A stretch of 64,000 nucleotides of DNA from Oleiagrimonas citrea (GTDB lineage: Bacteria > Pseudomonadota > Gammaproteobacteria > Xanthomonadales > Rhodanobacteraceae). Positions 29,791 to 43,320 of the stretch are shown one piece after another. A program made the position numbers and the translations under genes. The notes beneath the pieces are model-generated. The model saw only the letters and a list, made by a program, of their open reading frames with translations, searched no databases and was not told where the DNA came from. Numbering within the stretch: position 1 is the stretch's first letter; each line of letters starts with the position of its first letter. The stretch lies in the NCBI RefSeq assembly GCF_012395255.1, contig NZ_JAAZQD010000005.1, positions 1-64,000 of the forward strand. Reading direction: 5' to 3'.

Positions 29791-30570
29791 ATGAGCGACA
29801 CGCGATCCACCGCGAGCGAATGGCCGCGTCCCAACTGGTCGGCCGGCGACGAACATGCGGTCCTGCTGTTCTTCGTCTTCGGCACGTTCGCCAAGGAGCT
29901 GCGCATTCCCGCCGCGCGGCACGGCAGCAAGGGCCTGCCCGCGGGCGTCGAGCTGTTCCGCTATCCGCGCGAGACGCTGGAGCAGTGGGAGGGCTTTCCT
30001 CTGCACGGCGCGCTGGGCGAGATGCTGCGGCAGGATCATCCGACCGCGTTCGAGGCCGCGATGGCGGCGCCGGAAGTGCTCAGTGTGCGCGGTCGGCTGG
30101 AGGATGCAGCCAGCCTCGACTACCTGCGCGACACCCTGGGCGTGATTGCCGGGCTGATGGATATCGGCGGCGTGGCTGTGGCCGATCCGCAGATCCTGAG
30201 CTTGTTCGACCAGGAAACCTGGCAGGATCGCTTCATGGTCGAGGGCGGCGCTCCGCCGCGCCATCACGTACTGATCCTGTGCAACGAGGACGAAGACGCG
30301 GGGGGCGGCATGGCCTGGGTACGCACGCGCGGCATGCGCAAGTTCGGTCGCCCCGACATCAGCATCCGCGGCGTGCCGCACAAGCAGGCCGACGCCGCCG
30401 GAGAGCTGTGCCTGCGCCTGGTCGAGATGCAGGTCATGGGCACGCATTTCAGCGATGGTCAGGAACTGGAGATCGAGGGTCTGCCGGATGTATTGAAGGC
30501 GCGGCGAGGCGGAAGTTTGGACGATCCGCATTTCAACAACACGCACGTCGAGCTGGTCTGGCCGAAGTGA
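29791..30570 (+). CDS. Conserved protein of unknown function
   Basis: This 259-residue cytoplasmic protein (no signal, no membrane segment) belongs to no family I can name with confidence. It is rich in charged residues. Visible features are LLFFVFGTFAKELRIP, GLMDIGGVAVADPQILSLFD, the acidic CNEDEDAGGGMAWVRTRGMRKFGRPDI and the end DPHFNNTHVELVWPK. The R-T-R-G-M-x-K-F-G-R-P-D stretch looks like a conserved core motif. It starts 25 bases after tdk and is followed by an APC-like permease gene 28 bases on. It may be co-transcribed with either. Confidence 0.6.
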   Translation: MSDTRSTASEWPRPNWSAGDEHAVLLFFVFGTFAKELRIPAARHGSKGLPAGVELFRYPRETLEQWEGFPLHGALGEMLRQDHPTAFEAAMAAPEVLSVRGRLEDAASLDYLRDTLGVIAGLMDIGGVAVADPQILSLFDQETWQDRFMVEGGAPPRHHVLILCNEDEDAGGGMAWVRTRGMRKFGRPDISIRGVPHKQADAAGELCLRLVEMQVMGTHFSDGQELEIEGLPDVLKARRGGSLDDPHFNNTHVELVWPK

Positions 30571-30598
30571 TCGCCACACCGCTTCAGGGAAGAGGTTG

Positions 30599-31807
30599 AT
30601 GGGTTCGCACGCGCCTGCGCTGAATGCGTTGACAGTGGTGGTGGCCGCGGTGGCGCTGGGCGTGCTGCTGTGGCCGACCGTGCGTCGGCGACCTGCCTGG
30701 CGGGCGACCGTGACGCCGCTGGCCTCGATCATCGGTTCGGGCTTTCTCGTCGTCGGGCCGGTGCTGGCCGGCGTCGCGGGAAGTTGGGCCACGGCCGCGA
30801 TGATCGGGCTGTGCGTGCTGGCCTGGCTGTTCGGTTCCGCCATCCGCTTCAACATTGTCCATGCCGAACCATTGCGCGACAGCGAGACGCGTCCGCACCT
30901 GCAGGCCCTGGACCGACTTTCCGAGGTGATGCTGGCGTTCGCCTATTTCATCTCCGTGGCCTATTACCTGAACCTGCTTGGCGCGTATCTGCTCAAGGGT
31001 TTCGGCGTGGTCGACCCGACCTGGGAGCGTATGGCGACCAGTGTGATCGTGCTGGCGCTGGGCGTGCTCGGATACTGGCGCGGCTTCAAGGCCATCGAGC
31101 GCGTGGAAGTGTTCGCGGTCAGCTTCAAGCTGGCGGTGATCGGCGGCTTGCTGGTGGCGCTGGCCCTGGTGCTGGCGCTCGGCGACGTGCACGGCCATGC
31201 GCCGGCCGCCGAGGACGGCACCGGCTGGCACGTCGCGCGCGTGCTGCTGGGCACGGTGATTCTGGTGCAGGGCTTCGAGACGTCGCGCTTCCTCGGCAGA
31301 CACTACGACGCGACCACGCGTGTGCGCAGCATGCGCTGGGCGCAGTTGCTGTCCACGGGTATCTACGTGGCCTTCATTGCACTGGTGCTGCCGCATGTGC
31401 CGCAGCGCGCGCTGGGCCTGGGCGCGGAGACACAGATCGTCGACATTGTCGGCGGTGTCGCCGCCGTGCTCGGTCCGCTGCTGGTGCTGGCCGCAGTGGC
31501 CTCGCAACTGTCCGCCGCGGTCGCGGACATGGGTGGCGCGGGCGGCCTGCTGCACGAAGTCACCAGTCAGCGCGTGTCGCCGCGCATGGCGTATCTCGGC
31601 ATCACGGTGGCGGCACTGATTCTGACCTGGAGCGTCGATATCTTCGGCCTCATCGCCTTCGCCAGCCGCGCCTTTGCGGTGTACTACACGATGCAGTGCC
31701 TGCTGGCCTTCGTGCTCGCCGAAGGGCGGCCGTTGCGCCGCGTGCTGTTCGCGCTAGGCGCGGTGCTGGCGTTTGCCGTCGTCGTGTTCGGCATTCCGGC
31801 CGGTTGA
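30599..31807 (+). CDS. APC-superfamily-like permease
   Basis: This 402-residue protein has about eleven or twelve hydrophobic segments and short loops. The early segment PLASIIGSGFLVVGP resembles the first unwound helix of APC transporters, and GFKAIERVEVFAVSFKLAVIGG resembles a later APC helix. No soluble domain is seen. It probably moves an amino acid or a related solute across the inner membrane. I start at the ATG at 30599, with AGGGAAGAGG before it; a TTG lies one codon upstream. Its stop is only three bases from the convergent mutM stop. Substrate unknown. Confidence 0.65.
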   Translation: MGSHAPALNALTVVVAAVALGVLLWPTVRRRPAWRATVTPLASIIGSGFLVVGPVLAGVAGSWATAAMIGLCVLAWLFGSAIRFNIVHAEPLRDSETRPHLQALDRLSEVMLAFAYFISVAYYLNLLGAYLLKGFGVVDPTWERMATSVIVLALGVLGYWRGFKAIERVEVFAVSFKLAVIGGLLVALALVLALGDVHGHAPAAEDGTGWHVARVLLGTVILVQGFETSRFLGRHYDATTRVRSMRWAQLLSTGIYVAFIALVLPHVPQRALGLGAETQIVDIVGGVAAVLGPLLVLAAVASQLSAAVADMGGAGGLLHEVTSQRVSPRMAYLGITVAALILTWSVDIFGLIAFASRAFAVYYTMQCLLAFVLAEGRPLRRVLFALGAVLAFAVVVFGIPAG

Positions 31808-31809
31808 TT

Positions 31810-32622
31810 TCAGCGCTGGCAGCGCGGGCAGTAGAACGTCGTGCGTTGGCCCAGGGTCACGGACCGCACCGGCGTCGCGCATTGCCGGCAGGGTTCGCCG
31901 GCACGGCCGTAAACGGCCAACTCCTGTTCGAAGTAGCCCGGCGCGCCGTCCGGGGCGAGGAAGTCGCGCAGGGTGGTGCCGCCGCGTTCGATGGCGTGCG
32001 CGAGAATGCGCCGGATGGCGTCGGCCAGCACGGCGTAGCGTTCGCGCGACACGCGACCCGCGGCTCGCGCCGGGTGGATGCCGGCCGCGAACAGCGCCTC
32101 GCTGGCGTAGATGTTGCCCACGCCGACGACCACGGCCTGATCCATGATGAAGGTCTTCACCGCGCTGCGTCGACCGCGCGACAGGTGCCATAGCAGGTCG
32201 CCGTCGAAGGCATCCGACAGTGGTTCCGGACCGAGCGAGGCCAGCAGCGGGTGCACCTCACCCGGCGCCTGCCACAGCAGGCAGCCGAAGCGGCGCGGAT
32301 CGGTGAAACGCAGCGCTTGCCCCGAATCCAGCAGCAGGTCGTAGTGATCGTGGCGACCGACCGGCGTGTCCGGCGGCAGCACGCGCAGCATGCCCGACAT
32401 GCCCAGATGCAGCAGCGCGCTGCCGGCTTCGGTTTCCAGCAGCAGGTACTTGGCGCGGCGCGTGATGGCGTCGACGGTGCGTCCGGGCAGGCATTCGCCG
32501 ATCGCGGCCGGGATCGGCCAGCGCAGGTCGGGACGGCGCAGCGTCACGGTCTCGATGCGGCGGCCGGTCAGATGCGGGGCGATGCCGCGGCGGGTGGTTT
32601 CGACTTCGGGCAATTCGGGCAT
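31810..32622 (-). CDS. mutM: Bifunctional DNA-formamidopyrimidine glycosylase / AP lyase (Fpg)
   Basis: This 270-residue base-excision enzyme removes oxidised purines such as 8-oxoguanine. The catalytic N-terminus is intact: [13 protein letters not shown], where P1 (after Met removal) forms the Schiff base and E2 is the acid. The helix-two-turn-helix region [17 protein letters not shown] and the C-terminal zinc finger CRQCATPV...YCPRCQR are present. Length equals E. coli Fpg (269). The Asp/Lys residues around [20 protein letters not shown] match the family. It is convergent with the APC-like permease gene. Confidence 0.96.
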   Translation of the reverse strand: MPELPEVETTRRGIAPHLTGRRIETVTLRRPDLRWPIPAAIGECLPGRTVDAITRRAKYLLLETEAGSALLHLGMSGMLRVLPPDTPVGRHDHYDLLLDSGQALRFTDPRRFGCLLWQAPGEVHPLLASLGPEPLSDAFDGDLLWHLSRGRRSAVKTFIMDQAVVVGVGNIYASEALFAAGIHPARAAGRVSRERYAVLADAIRRILAHAIERGGTTLRDFLAPDGAPGYFEQELAVYGRAGEPCRQCATPVRSVTLGQRTTFYCPRCQR

Positions 32623-32758
32623 GCACGGGTTATGCGGTCTGCGCCGCCGATACGCAAGCGAAGCGTGACTTCATGCCCATGGGGCGCGCGTGGTTCAGGC
32701 GTATGCTGAAGGGATGACCGCGTTCGCGGCCGTCCCCCGTTCCTCGTAGGAGAACCTC

Positions 32759-34339
32759 ATGCGTAAATTCGCATCCTGGGCCGCGCTGACCGCGCTGTGC
32801 CTGTGCGCGACGCCGATGATCGCCAGTGCCAAAGACGCCAACAAGGCATCGGACGCCGCGTCTTCGCCCGACGCGGCCCTCGCCACACCGCAGAAATCCG
32901 TGTCCAGCGGCAGCGTCACGGTCGAAGGCAAACGCATCCAGTACACCGCCGTGGCCGGCACCATCGTCCTGCATGGCAAGGGCGACGACGAGAACACGCC
33001 GACCGCCAGTCTCTTCTACGTGGCCTATTTCAAGAAGGGCGCCGACCCGTCGAAGCGGCCGGTCACGTTTCTGTACAACGGCGGTCCGGGCTCGGCCTCG
33101 GTCTGGCTGCACATGGGCGCGTTCGGACCGCGTCGCGTGCAGACCAGCGACCACACCCACACGCCGGCGGCACCGTACAAACTGGTCAACAACGACTACA
33201 GCCTGCTCGACGCCAGCGATCTGGTGTTCATCGACGCACCGGGCACCGGCTTTTCGCGTCTGATCGCGCAGACCGGCAAGGACAAGCGCGACGCGCTGAT
33301 GAAGAAGCGCGCCAAGCAGTTCTACAGTGTCGACGGCGACGGCCAGGCGTTCGCGCAGTTCGTCACCCGCTTCCTGTCGACCTACGGGCGCTGGAATTCG
33401 CCCAAGTATCTGTTCGGCGAAAGCTACGGCACCACGCGCTCGGCGGTACTCTCGAACATTCTGGAGAACCAGGATTCGGTCGACCTCAACGGCGTGGTGC
33501 TGCTGTCGCAGATCCTCAGCTTCGACAACAGCCCGGACAGCCCGTCGGACAACCCCGGCGTCGACCAACCGTACGTGCTGGCGCTGCCGACCTACGCCGC
33601 GACCGCGTGGTACCACCACAAGCTGCCGCAGCCGCCGGCCGATCTGCCGACCCTGATGAAGCAGGTCGAGTCCTTCGCGACCGGCGAATACAGCCAGGCG
33701 CTGGCCGCCGGCTCCATGCTGGACCCGGCGCGCAAGCAGGCCGTGGCCGAGAAACTGCACCAGTACACCGGCCTGCCGGTGGCCTATCTGGTGAAGGCGG
33801 ACCTGCGCGTCAGCGGGCCGATGTTCGAGCACGAGCTGCTCAGCAAGGAAGGCGATTCCACCGGTCGTCTGGACACGCGCTTCGCCGGTCCGAGCATGGA
33901 CCCGATGAGCAAGACCATCCAGTACGATCCGCAGTCCTCGGCCATCAGCTCGGCCTACGTGGCGACCTTCAACAACTACGTGCGCAAGACGCTGAAGTTC
34001 GGCCAGGACAAGCATTACCGCCTGTTCGCCGGCTTTGATCACTGGGACTTCACGCATGACCACAACCAGCAGTCGCTCAATGTCATGACCGACCTGGCCG
34101 AGGCCATGAAGGCCAACCCGGACCTGAAGGTGATGATGAACGGCGGTTACTACGACATGGCCACGCCGTTCTTCGCCGCCGAGTACGAGCTGGACCATCT
34201 GCCGATTCCGCAGCGTCTGCACAAGAACATTTCCGTGCACCTGTACCAGTCGGGCCACATGGTCTACGCGCACCTGCCGTCGCTGAAGAAACTGCACGAC
34301 AACGTGGCCGCGTTCATCCGCTCGACCGATCACGGCTGA
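32759..34339 (+). CDS. S10 family serine carboxypeptidase
   Basis: This 526-residue protein has a signal peptide (MRKFASWAALTALCLCATPMIASA) and a mature S10 carboxypeptidase domain. NGGPGS is at 107-112, the oxyanion loop. The nucleophile is S222 in GESYGT. An Asp in the FAGFDHWDF region and a His in SGHMVY (about 500) complete the triad. A charged spacer of about 30 residues follows the signal. It would release C-terminal residues from peptides outside the cytoplasm. A GTAGGAG ribosome site lies just upstream. It stands alone between the mutM and lhr genes. Confidence 0.9.
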   Translation: MRKFASWAALTALCLCATPMIASAKDANKASDAASSPDAALATPQKSVSSGSVTVEGKRIQYTAVAGTIVLHGKGDDENTPTASLFYVAYFKKGADPSKRPVTFLYNGGPGSASVWLHMGAFGPRRVQTSDHTHTPAAPYKLVNNDYSLLDASDLVFIDAPGTGFSRLIAQTGKDKRDALMKKRAKQFYSVDGDGQAFAQFVTRFLSTYGRWNSPKYLFGESYGTTRSAVLSNILENQDSVDLNGVVLLSQILSFDNSPDSPSDNPGVDQPYVLALPTYAATAWYHHKLPQPPADLPTLMKQVESFATGEYSQALAAGSMLDPARKQAVAEKLHQYTGLPVAYLVKADLRVSGPMFEHELLSKEGDSTGRLDTRFAGPSMDPMSKTIQYDPQSSAISSAYVATFNNYVRKTLKFGQDKHYRLFAGFDHWDFTHDHNQQSLNVMTDLAEAMKANPDLKVMMNGGYYDMATPFFAAEYELDHLPIPQRLHKNISVHLYQSGHMVYAHLPSLKKLHDNVAAFIRSTDHG

Positions 34340-34408
34340 TCGGCGTCCTTTGCGCAGGCTGCCGGTCGGTTCCGGCAGCCTGCGCATGGTCTCTCCGGTT
34401 CGGGCGCT

Positions 34409-38809
<4,401 letters not shown>

Positions 38810-39171
38810 GGCTGTTGGTCGGGCATGCGCCACGTGTCCAGGATACCCGCTGCGCCGGAAGGCAGCGGAACGAAAAGCTTAAGGCGTGCTGGTCTCAGGG
38901 GGCGAGATCCCGGAATCGGGGTGCGCGCATCACGTTCAGCTAATCGAGTCTTCGCTGAACGCGGAAAAAATTTTTCAATATGGGCAGTGGGTTGCACGAC
39001 CCATCGCGCAGGGTGCTGTGGGCCGAACGACCGGCCGTGTCCACATTCGTGCATGTGTTGTTCATTTTCACGATGTTTGTCTGAGTCCTGTGCCGAACGA
39101 CGTGCCTCCCCCACGACGTTCGCTTATCCGGCAGGCACGCCGACTCATCCTCAACAAGGAGAAGACAGCAC
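38810..39171. other. Intergenic region between lhr and the BON-protein gene
   Basis: About 360 bases without a gene; it holds the divergent promoters. An AT-rich block GGAAAAAATTTTTCAATA lies at 38963-38980 just after an eight-pair hairpin. A good ribosome site (AGGAGA) precedes the BON gene start. Otherwise I see nothing decisive. Confidence 0.4.
38933..38961. repeat. Inverted repeat upstream of the BON-protein gene
   Basis: CGTTCAGC (38933-38940) and GCTGAACG (38954-38961) are a perfect eight-base inverted repeat with a 13-base gap, followed by an AT-rich tract. The arrangement could be a regulator-binding site about 210 bases before the BON gene, or a weak terminator. Confidence 0.4.
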
Positions 39172-39810
39172 ATGATGACCAAGACGCTTCGCACGACGAT
39201 GATCGCGGCCGGCTTCGTGGCTGCTTTCGGTTTCAGCACCGGTCCGGCCCTGGCCAGCCCGACGCCTGACGAGGGCGCGACGGCCGCGATGCATGCCGGC
39301 CACGATTCGATGAGCCAGAAGGCTTCGGACACCTGGATCACGACCAAGGTCAAGACCGCGTTCGCCACCACCAAGGGCGTCCGTTTCCCCGACATCTCGG
39401 TGGACACCAAGGATGGCGTGGTCATGCTGACCGGCATGGTGCCGTCGCAGGCCGAACGCGAGATGGCGATCCGTACGGCGCATTCCGTCAAGGGCGTGAA
39501 GGCGGTGCAGGCCGACAAGCTGAAGGTCGGCGAGGACGATGACCGGACCGCCGACACCGATGGCAGCGGCACCAGCATGGGTCAGAAGGTCACCGATACC
39601 TGGATCACCACCAAAGTGAAGACCGCCTTCGCCACGGCCAAGGCCGTGCACATGACCGACATCTCGGTCGATACCACCGACGGTGTGGTCATGCTGACCG
39701 GCACCGTCCACAGCGAGGCCGAGAAGCAGCTGGCCATTCGCGACGCGCGAGGCGTCAAGGGCGTGAAGGCCGTCGAGGCCGGCCACCTGAAGGTCGCTTC
39801 GAGCGACTGA
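39172..39810 (+). CDS. Double BON-domain periplasmic protein (OsmY-like)
   Basis: This 212-residue protein has a signal peptide (MMTKTLRTTMIAAGFVAAFGFSTGPALA) followed by two BON domains at about 46-110 and 126-205. Both start with the almost identical DTWITTKVKTAFAT and contain DISVDT-DGVVMLTG, so they arose by duplication. BON domains bind membranes or phospholipids, and OsmY-like proteins act as periplasmic stress chaperones or membrane stabilisers. It is monocistronic, with hairpins on both flanks. Stress induction is expected from the family but not shown in the sequence. Confidence 0.85.
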   Translation: MMTKTLRTTMIAAGFVAAFGFSTGPALASPTPDEGATAAMHAGHDSMSQKASDTWITTKVKTAFATTKGVRFPDISVDTKDGVVMLTGMVPSQAEREMAIRTAHSVKGVKAVQADKLKVGEDDDRTADTDGSGTSMGQKVTDTWITTKVKTAFATAKAVHMTDISVDTTDGVVMLTGTVHSEAEKQLAIRDARGVKGVKAVEAGHLKVASSD

Positions 39811-39873
39811 TTCCCTGGTTCCCGCTGCGCGACCGTGGCCGACGGCCGGGCGCGCGGCGGGTGCCGGTTCCCG

Positions 39874-39906
39874 GAAAGCGCGCGACCCGAACGGCCGCGC
39901 GCTTTC
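39874..39906. terminator. Bidirectional terminator hairpin between the BON gene and fghA
   Basis: GAAAGCGCGCG (39874-39884) and CGCGCGCTTTC (39896-39906) are a perfect eleven-base stem with an eleven-base loop. It is placed between the two convergent stops. The A/T closing pairs at the stem base resemble a bidirectional terminator, although no long T-run follows. Confidence 0.55.
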
Positions 39907-39922
39907 GTCGCGCAGGCGCGGG

Positions 39923-40753
39923 TCAGCCCTTCAGCGCCGCGGCGTGATGGGCGAAGTGCTCGCCCATGTAGCTGGCGATGAAGTAGTAGCTGTGGTCGTG
40001 GCCGGGGCGCAGGCGCACGTCGCACGGATGGCCCGCGCGGGCGCAGGCGTCCTCGAGCCATTGCGGGCGCAGCTGCTCGGCCAGGAACGGGTCGGCCTCG
40101 CCCTGGTCGATCCGCAGCGGCAGCTTCTCGCTGGCTTGCGCAATGAGTTCGCAGGCATCCCAGGCCTTCCAGGCCTCGCGATTGTCGCCGAGGTAGGCCG
40201 AGAAGGCCTTCTCGCCCCATGGCACGCGCGTGGGCGCGACGATCGGCGCGAATGCCGACACGCTGCGGAACATGCCCGGATTCTTCAGCGCGATGACCAG
40301 TGCGCCGTGGCCGCCCATCGAATGGCCGAAGATCGAGCGGGCGTCCGTTACCGGGAAATGTTCGGCGACCAGGGCCGGCAATTCCCGGGTGACGTAGTCG
40401 TACATGCGGTAGTGCTTCGCCCACGGTTCGCGCGTGGCGTTCAGATAGAAGCCCGCGCCCTGGCCGAGGTCGTAGGCTTCGTCGTCGGCCACGTTCTCGC
40501 CGCGGGGGCTGGTGTCCGGCGCGATCACCACGATGCCGTGCTCGGCGGCGTACTGCTGCGCGCCGGCCTTGGTGATGAAGTTCTGCTCTGTGCAGGTCAG
40601 GCCGGACAGCCAATACAGCACGGGGCAGGGGCCCTGTTTTGCCTGCGGCGGCAGGTAGACGCCGAAATTCATGGTGCAGTCGAGCGTCGCCGAGTCGTGC
40701 GACCACACTTCCTGCGAACCGTCGAAACTGGCGTGTTGCTCGATACGTTGCAT
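39923..40753 (-). CDS. fghA: S-formylglutathione hydrolase
   Basis: This 276-residue esterase D-type alpha/beta-hydrolase hydrolyses S-formylglutathione in formaldehyde detoxification. The nucleophile is S145 in GHSMGGHGAL. LYWLSGLTCTEQNFITKAGAQ and APDTSPRG are the family signatures. The Asp is in DQGEADPF and the His in RPGHDHSYYFIASYM near the end. Usually the gene sits beside a glutathione-dependent formaldehyde dehydrogenase (adhC), but none is seen here. The ATG at 40753 has GGAG upstream; the longer frame from 40807 is not homologous. Confidence 0.93.
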   Translation of the reverse strand: MQRIEQHASFDGSQEVWSHDSATLDCTMNFGVYLPPQAKQGPCPVLYWLSGLTCTEQNFITKAGAQQYAAEHGIVVIAPDTSPRGENVADDEAYDLGQGAGFYLNATREPWAKHYRMYDYVTRELPALVAEHFPVTDARSIFGHSMGGHGALVIALKNPGMFRSVSAFAPIVAPTRVPWGEKAFSAYLGDNREAWKAWDACELIAQASEKLPLRIDQGEADPFLAEQLRPQWLEDACARAGHPCDVRLRPGHDHSYYFIASYMGEHFAHHAAALKG

Positions 40754-40849
40754 GGTGGAGTACTCCGGTTGAATCTGGGAATCGCGCCGGCTCGGGTATC
40801 GCGGCATGACGGGGAGCCGGCGGGCGCTTCGATGCGGTGACGCGGCCGT

Positions 40850-41008
40850 TCAGTGCCGACGGCGCATCATGTTCATCAAGGCCACTCCGGACACAATGCC
40901 CACGAGCAGGCCGATGCCCGCGCCCCAGAGCGCGCCGGCGCGGCCATCGATGGCGTAGCCGATGCCGGTGCCAAGCACGAAGGTCAGGATCAGCGGGAAG
41001 CAGCCCAT
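40850..41008 (-). CDS. Small glycine-rich membrane protein
   Basis: A frame of 52 residues encodes two hydrophobic segments: MGCFPLILTFVLGTGIGYAI and GALWGAGIGLLVGIVSGVALM. Small residues repeat at helical spacing (G-x-x-x-G), as in glycine-zipper proteins, and the sequence ends in a basic MMRRRH tail. It begins at the ATG at 41008; the frame extends further upstream but without membrane-like composition. No family can be named. It lies about 100 bases before fghA on the same strand and may be co-transcribed. Confidence 0.5.
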   Translation of the reverse strand: MGCFPLILTFVLGTGIGYAIDGRAGALWGAGIGLLVGIVSGVALMNMMRRRH

Positions 41009-41169
41009 GGCGTGTCCGGTCGGGGAAGGTGGCGGGAGAACCCACAGGGTAGCAATTACGCGGGCCGTCGGGCGCAGCCAATCGGGCGGTGCGTCCCGGC
41101 TCGGCTTGTGGCATGTTTCGGAGAACACGCCGCAAGGACGGCACGGCGACCGGAACAGGAACACAACGG

Positions 41170-43173
41170 ATGCGAATGACAAAGGCGGATACGATGATGC
41201 GAAGGATGCGAGGCGCTGCGCTGGCGCTGCTGATGCTCTGTGGGCTGGGGATGCAGGCGACTGCGCATGCGGCCAGCATGGAACCGACACTTCTGCCTAA
41301 CGTGCAGGCCTCCACCTTCGAGGTGGTCGCGCACAAGCCCACGCACGATCCGCTGACCTACGCGCGCAAGCTGCCCATGGAGCTGCTCCCGTTCCAGCAG
41401 CGCACTGACAAGTACTACTCGATCGGCACCGCGTTCGCGATCGGACACAACCGCTACGTTACCGCCGGCCATGTGCTCATGGTTGGCCTGGACAGCCTGT
41501 GGGGTCCGCTGGCGCTGCGCGACGCCAGCGGCAAGGTCTATCCCATCGACAAGATCCTGAAGTTCTCGCTGCGCAAGGACTTCGTGATGTTCTCGCTGAA
41601 GAACCCGCCGAGCGAGGCATCGCTGCCGGTGAACATCCACCCGCAGCTCAACAAGGTGGTCTACGCGGTCGGCAATGCGTTGGGCACCGGTATCGTCATT
41701 CGGGACGGCCTGTACACCTCCGACACGCCCGAGCAGCAGGCCGGCAGCTGGAAGTGGATGCGCTTCTCGGCGGCGGCCTCGCCCGGCAACAGCGGCGGGC
41801 CGCTGCTGGACACCCACGGCAAGGTGGTGGGCGTGGTGCTGATGAAGTCGGCCAACGAGAACCTCAACTACGCGCTGCCGATCGGCGAAGTGCTGAATGC
41901 CCCGGACGACAAGGCCGTCATCGACGAGCGTGTGTCCTACCAGTTCGATGTGTTCGACACCACGTTGCACAACATCTTCAAGGGCACGTTCGCGCTGCCG
42001 CTCAGTCAGAGCGGCTTCTTCAAGGCCTACGACAAGCTGCAGCGCGCCTACTCGAAGAACCAGCTCGCGAAGCTGCTGGCGCACGACCCGGCGAAGATGT
42101 TCCCCAACGGCGAAGGATCGAACGAGCTGCTGCACGAAGTGCCCAGCATGAGCAACTTCCCCAGCGTCGTCGCGCGCGACAACAACGGGCAGTGGGATCT
42201 GTCCGCCAAGCGGCAGCGCAAGGTCACGTTGTCCGACAACGGCTACATCGAGGTCGGCTCGTTCCGCAACAACCTGCTGATGCACCTGCGCAAGCCGGAC
42301 AGCTTGTCGGCGACCAAGCTGTATCACGATCCGAAGACGCTGATGGACCTGATCCTGCGTACCGGCTACATGAAGCGCCGGGTGGGCAACGATCGGGTGA
42401 AGATCACTTCGATGGGCGAGCCAGTGCGCGATTTTGTCCACGAGGACAAATGGCATCGCCGCTGGCAGATCCGCATCTGGCCGATGCCCTACGCCAATAC
42501 CAACGTAGTGCTGATGACTTTGCCGGTGCCGGATGGCTATGTCGGCATGATGCAGTTCGCCAAGGCTTCCCAGACCTACGACTACCTGATCAATGCCGAG
42601 GCGCTGAGCGATTTCATGTACGTCACCTACGACGGCATGCTCAAGCAGTGGAAGACTTTCCTGACGCAGCGCGACCTGCTGCCGGATGCGTTCAAGCACA
42701 TTCACATCGATTTCGACTACGGCAAGCGCTTCGACTACCGTTCGAAGCAGCTCCAGCTCTCGTGGACGCCGAAACTGCAGAAGATCGATCCGGAGAGCAT
42801 GCTCACCCTCGGTTTCAGTTTCTTCAAAGACCACGGCAAGGTGGTGTGGGACGTGGCCGATGTGTGGGCCGCGCCCAATCCCTATGATCGCGACGCCATC
42901 AACGTGGCGCGGGTGGCGCAGCCGACCGCGGACATGGAGGACAGCTTCAAGAGCACCTGGCACAAGGTCGAGCATCGTCGGCATCCCTATGACGGCGTGG
43001 CTCGCAACGACGACGACATCATGAAGATCACGTCGGTGGCCGGGCCGGTGGCCGAAGCCGATCCGCAGGTGCTGTATCCGGTCTACTATCACAGCGAGGG
43101 CGCCCAGCCACAGCCGAAGATGGCAGCGAAACTCAAGCTGCTGATGAGCGGTCTGAAGATCCGGGATCGTTGA
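41170..43173 (+). CDS. Secreted trypsin-like serine protease with a large C-terminal domain
   Basis: This protein of about 667 residues has a signal sequence (RGAALALLMLCGLGMQATAHAAS) and an N-terminal trypsin-like domain. The triad is H101 in VTAGHVL, D137 in RKDFVMFSL and S208 in SPGNSGGP. NALGTGIVIRDGLYTS precedes the Ser as in HtrA-like proteases, but no PDZ domain is seen. Instead about 400 residues follow that I do not recognise. They contain TLHNIFKGTFALPLSQSGFF, HRRWQIRIWPMPYANTNVVL and a tail with YHSEGAQPQ. An ATG at 41194 also fits the signal peptide. Role in envelope protein processing is inferred. Confidence 0.8.
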   Translation: MRMTKADTMMRRMRGAALALLMLCGLGMQATAHAASMEPTLLPNVQASTFEVVAHKPTHDPLTYARKLPMELLPFQQRTDKYYSIGTAFAIGHNRYVTAGHVLMVGLDSLWGPLALRDASGKVYPIDKILKFSLRKDFVMFSLKNPPSEASLPVNIHPQLNKVVYAVGNALGTGIVIRDGLYTSDTPEQQAGSWKWMRFSAAASPGNSGGPLLDTHGKVVGVVLMKSANENLNYALPIGEVLNAPDDKAVIDERVSYQFDVFDTTLHNIFKGTFALPLSQSGFFKAYDKLQRAYSKNQLAKLLAHDPAKMFPNGEGSNELLHEVPSMSNFPSVVARDNNGQWDLSAKRQRKVTLSDNGYIEVGSFRNNLLMHLRKPDSLSATKLYHDPKTLMDLILRTGYMKRRVGNDRVKITSMGEPVRDFVHEDKWHRRWQIRIWPMPYANTNVVLMTLPVPDGYVGMMQFAKASQTYDYLINAEALSDFMYVTYDGMLKQWKTFLTQRDLLPDAFKHIHIDFDYGKRFDYRSKQLQLSWTPKLQKIDPESMLTLGFSFFKDHGKVVWDVADVWAAPNPYDRDAINVARVAQPTADMEDSFKSTWHKVEHRRHPYDGVARNDDDIMKITSVAGPVAEADPQVLYPVYYHSEGAQPQPKMAAKLKLLMSGLKIRDR

Positions 43174-43320
43174 GATGCCGCGCGCGGGAAGCCGCTGGGC
43201 GGTGGGGCGATATCGTGCCCTATACTCGTCGGCACGCGTGTCATGCGCGCGCTTGCCGATGCAGACCCGGCCGGCGTCCCGCCTATCTCGCGTGTTCGGG
43301 TTGCAGGTGCGTGGGTTGAA

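Noticed and set aside
41170-43173. S46 dipeptidyl peptidase
   Set aside because: The nucleophile context SPGNSGGP and the VTAGHVL His region fit trypsin-like S1, not the S46 motifs.
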